From contig JADJMA010000043.1 in the NCBI GenBank assembly GCA_016709845.1, positions 1-40,470 on the forward strand: a DNA stretch of 40,470 nucleotides, written 5' to 3'. Source of the stretch: Flammeovirgaceae bacterium. Lineage in GTDB: Bacteria > Bacteroidota > Bacteroidia > Cytophagales > Cyclobacteriaceae. Every line of letters starts with the position of its first letter. The first letter of the stretch is position 1. The position numbers and the translations under genes were made by a program. Of this stretch, positions 38,365-40,470 are shown one piece after another. The notes under the pieces were generated by a model. It was not told the DNA's origin. It did not search any database and worked only from the letters and a program-made list of their open reading frames with translations.

Positions 38365-40470
38365 ATGAGGAAGATAATTTTAGTGGGCTCGTTGTTAACT
38401 ATTACTTCGCTTATCTGCAGAAGCCCAATTAGGTGGACTCAAAGACAGGCTGGTAGAAAAAACAAAGCAAGCTGCACAAAAGGCTGCGAAAGATAAGACA
38501 GTTGGCAAAGCTGATGCGGAGCGCGACCGGCTGGACTCGGTTGATTTCAATTATGCTATTACTGTAATTGATAACTCAGCATGATGAACATTCGTGATTT
38601 TGACGAGACGCTCACCAAATCTGCTTATGCCGCTTCCAATTTTTTATTGAAAGAAGAGAAGGATAAAACTCCAGCTCAAAAGTGTCGGACTATTTTAGAT
38701 GCAGCCGAGAATTTCTATCAGGTGCGGCAATATAAACCAGCCGAGATTTATTTTCTGGATGCCAAGCTAAGTTACGAAGCGGAGGGTCTTACGAATAACA
38801 TTAATTACAGTAAAGTAAGTGCCGATCTGGGTCTACTCTATGCAACAATGGGTCGGTACAACTCGGCTGAATATTATTCTTCTGAGGCACTTTCTATAAG
38901 AGAACAGACGCTGGGTAAAAATAGCAAGGCGTATGCATCTTCGTTAAACAATCTGGCAGTACTCTATCAGAAAACAGCTCGCTTCAACGAATCAGAAAAA
39001 TATTTTGATGAAGCGCTGAAAGTTGTTCAGGAACAATTGGGGGCGGAAAGTCAGGAGTACGCCATTGTACTGAACAACCAGGCAATTTTATTTTCTGAAA
39101 TCGGGCGCACCGAACAGGCGGTGAGTAAACTCAACACGGCAATTGCTATTTTGGATAAGTTGAAAAAGAAAGTAGTACGCAACCAGGTAAGTTTTCAATC
39201 TAACCCTCGCGTTGCTGTATCAGCAAACCGGAAAACTTACCGAAGCAGAAGCCATCTATTTGAAGTTGGAAAAGATGTTGGGCAGCAAAGATCCCTTCTA
39301 TGCAGGAGTATTAAATAATCTTGCTCTGCTCTATGTTCAAATGGATCAGACCGATAAAGTGGAGGACTATCTTAAGCGTTCGGCTGAAGTTTATAAGACT
39401 CGCTTTGGCGATCAAAATCCTAATTACGCAAAAGTCCTCAACGATCTGGGAAATTTCTACAGAGCGCAAGGACGTTTTGCTGAGGCAGAAGAGAATTTGA
39501 TTAAAGCCTTAACCATTCGAGGAACCTCTCTCGATACCAACCATCCGGATTATGTGAAGTCGCAGGAAGACCTGGCTATTCTATATTGGAAAAAAGGAGA
39601 TCTGGCGAAAGCCGAATCGAACTATGAAATTGCTATGGATAAATCGCTGGATTTTATCAACCGGTATTTTCCGCCTATGAGCGAAGCAGAGAAGACAAAA
39701 TATTGGGATGTATTGCGTCCGCGGTTTCAGCGGTTCTATAATTATTGTTTGGAGGCAAGTGTCACCAACTCGGCTGTGGCACAAACGATGTATAATTATC
39801 AGATTGCTACAAAAGGTCTTCTCTTAAATACAACCAACAAAATTAAGAAAGCGATTCTTGCCAGTGGTAATAATGAGTTAATCAAAGACTATGTGGCTTG
39901 GTTAGATAAAAAGGAAACGCTGGCCCGGTATTATTCGCTTTCAAAAGAAGATTTAAGCGCTCAGAAAATTGACTTGTCTGCGTTGGAAAAGGAAGCGAAT
40001 GATATGGAACGTTCCCTTTCGCAACGATCCACCGATTTTTCGCAAGGGTATTCTACGGATAAGACTGAGTTTTCTCAGATTGCTTCTGTGTTGAGCGATC
40101 AGGAGGCGACTGTTGAATTTATTCGGATTCAATCGTATGACAAAAATTTTACGGCTGATTCAAAGTATGCTGCGTTGATTCTTTAAAAGGCCTTGCAACG
40201 CCTAAGCTCGTTGTACTCGATAACGGAAATCAGTTGGAAACCCGGTATGCGAAGTTTTATAGAAATGCCATTCAACAAAAATCGGCCGACACGTATTCGT
40301 ACGATCAGTTTTGGGCGCGGATCGATCCCTCCCTCACAGGCAAGAAAACTATTTTCCTGTCGGCTGATGGCGTGTATAACCAAATCAGTTTAAATACTTT
40401 AAAGAAAACGGATGGCGATTACTTGATCAATCGCTATGATATTATTCTGGTAGGAAATTCGGAAGATGTA
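38365..40470 (+). CDS. Exported TPR-CHAT protein, partial, several frameshifts
   Basis: It starts MRKIILVGSLLTITSLI (ATG 38365), a signal peptide; shifts near 38415, 38580, 39200 and 40185 interrupt it. After a basic segment (GGLKDRLVEKTKQ) come about eight tetratricopeptide repeats of the kinesin-light-chain type (YASSLNNLAVLYQKTARFNE, YAKVLNDLGNFYRAQGRFAE). A helical spacer follows (about 39650-40080), then the beginning of a CHAT (caspase-like) domain: VEFIRIQSYD, TIFLSADGVYNQISL and DYLINRYDIILVGNS. The catalytic His/Cys part lies beyond the window. Such proteins are candidate peptidases or scaffolds; the signal peptide places it outside the cytoplasm. Confidence 0.85.

Noticed and set aside
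1..40470. tRNA or rRNA genes
   Set aside because: No cloverleaf with a GTTCRANNC T-loop and no rRNA-like conserved blocks were recognised by eye in the intergenic regions.

Overview
The window looks like a chromosomal fragment from a Bacteroidota bacterium, probably of the order Cytophagales. The evidence is a T9SS C-terminal sorting domain, a DUF4249 lipoprotein, a Bacteroidota-type tyrosine recombinase with its characteristic N-terminal extension, TAnnTTTG promoter elements, and the family flavour of PurF, FabI and Tgt. The order-level placement is an inference. The sequence is dense with single-base frameshifts: roughly two thirds of the longer genes continue in another frame with conserved protein on both sides, and three genes carry one in-frame stop. 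I read most of these as consensus/assembly errors and annotate the genes across the breaks. Real pseudogenes cannot be excluded from the sequence alone.

Left end (1-1.6 kb): a tyrosine recombinase with a palindrome just past its stop codon, and divergently a zinc-ribbon protein. Between them lies an iteron-like regulatory region. From 1.8 to 14.2 kb nearly everything is on the minus strand: murI, nuoH, a TPR/histidine kinase, nuoI, nuoJ, nuoK, nuoL, nuoM, nuoN, then purF. This is the membrane half of respiratory complex I (nuoA-G are absent). A sensor kinase sits between nuoH and nuoI, its GTG start overlapping the nuoH stop codon.

14.3-21 kb: fabI and ispE (plus strand; lipid and isoprenoid synthesis), then a minus-strand operon tgt-lptG-eamA. 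Next come a plus-strand glycosyltransferase and an overlapping sigma-70-family factor. 21-24.3 kb: a membrane protein, an outer-membrane protein and a vanadium-haloperoxidase/PAP2-like lipoprotein, closed by a strong terminator. 24.5-29 kb: a proton antiporter with a 5' UTR hairpin, an M20 amidohydrolase and a DUF4249 lipoprotein.

29-33.3 kb: rsmG, a repetitive fibre-like surface protein with a small T9SS cargo gene, crcB, plsC and a small hypothetical gene. 33.4-38.3 kb: Tat-exported Gfo/Idh/MocA oxidoreductase, formylglycine-generating-enzyme-like protein, RsmB-like methyltransferase, a small alpha/beta-barrel protein and a Tat-exported hydroxypyruvate-isomerase-like protein. The right edge is a truncated exported TPR-CHAT protein.

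I saw no tRNA, rRNA, CRISPR array, insertion sequence or recognisable defence island. The least ordinary signals are: (1) the kinase translationally coupled inside the nuo operon; (2) a family of 7-bp-periodic intergenic repeats at three places, two of them flanking the sulfatase-modifying-factor-like gene; (3) one-helical-turn iterons between recombinase and zinc-ribbon gene; (4) TAnnTTTG elements placed 3-7 nt before start codons, implying leaderless messages; and (5) a nuoN that lacks a conserved proton-channel segment.
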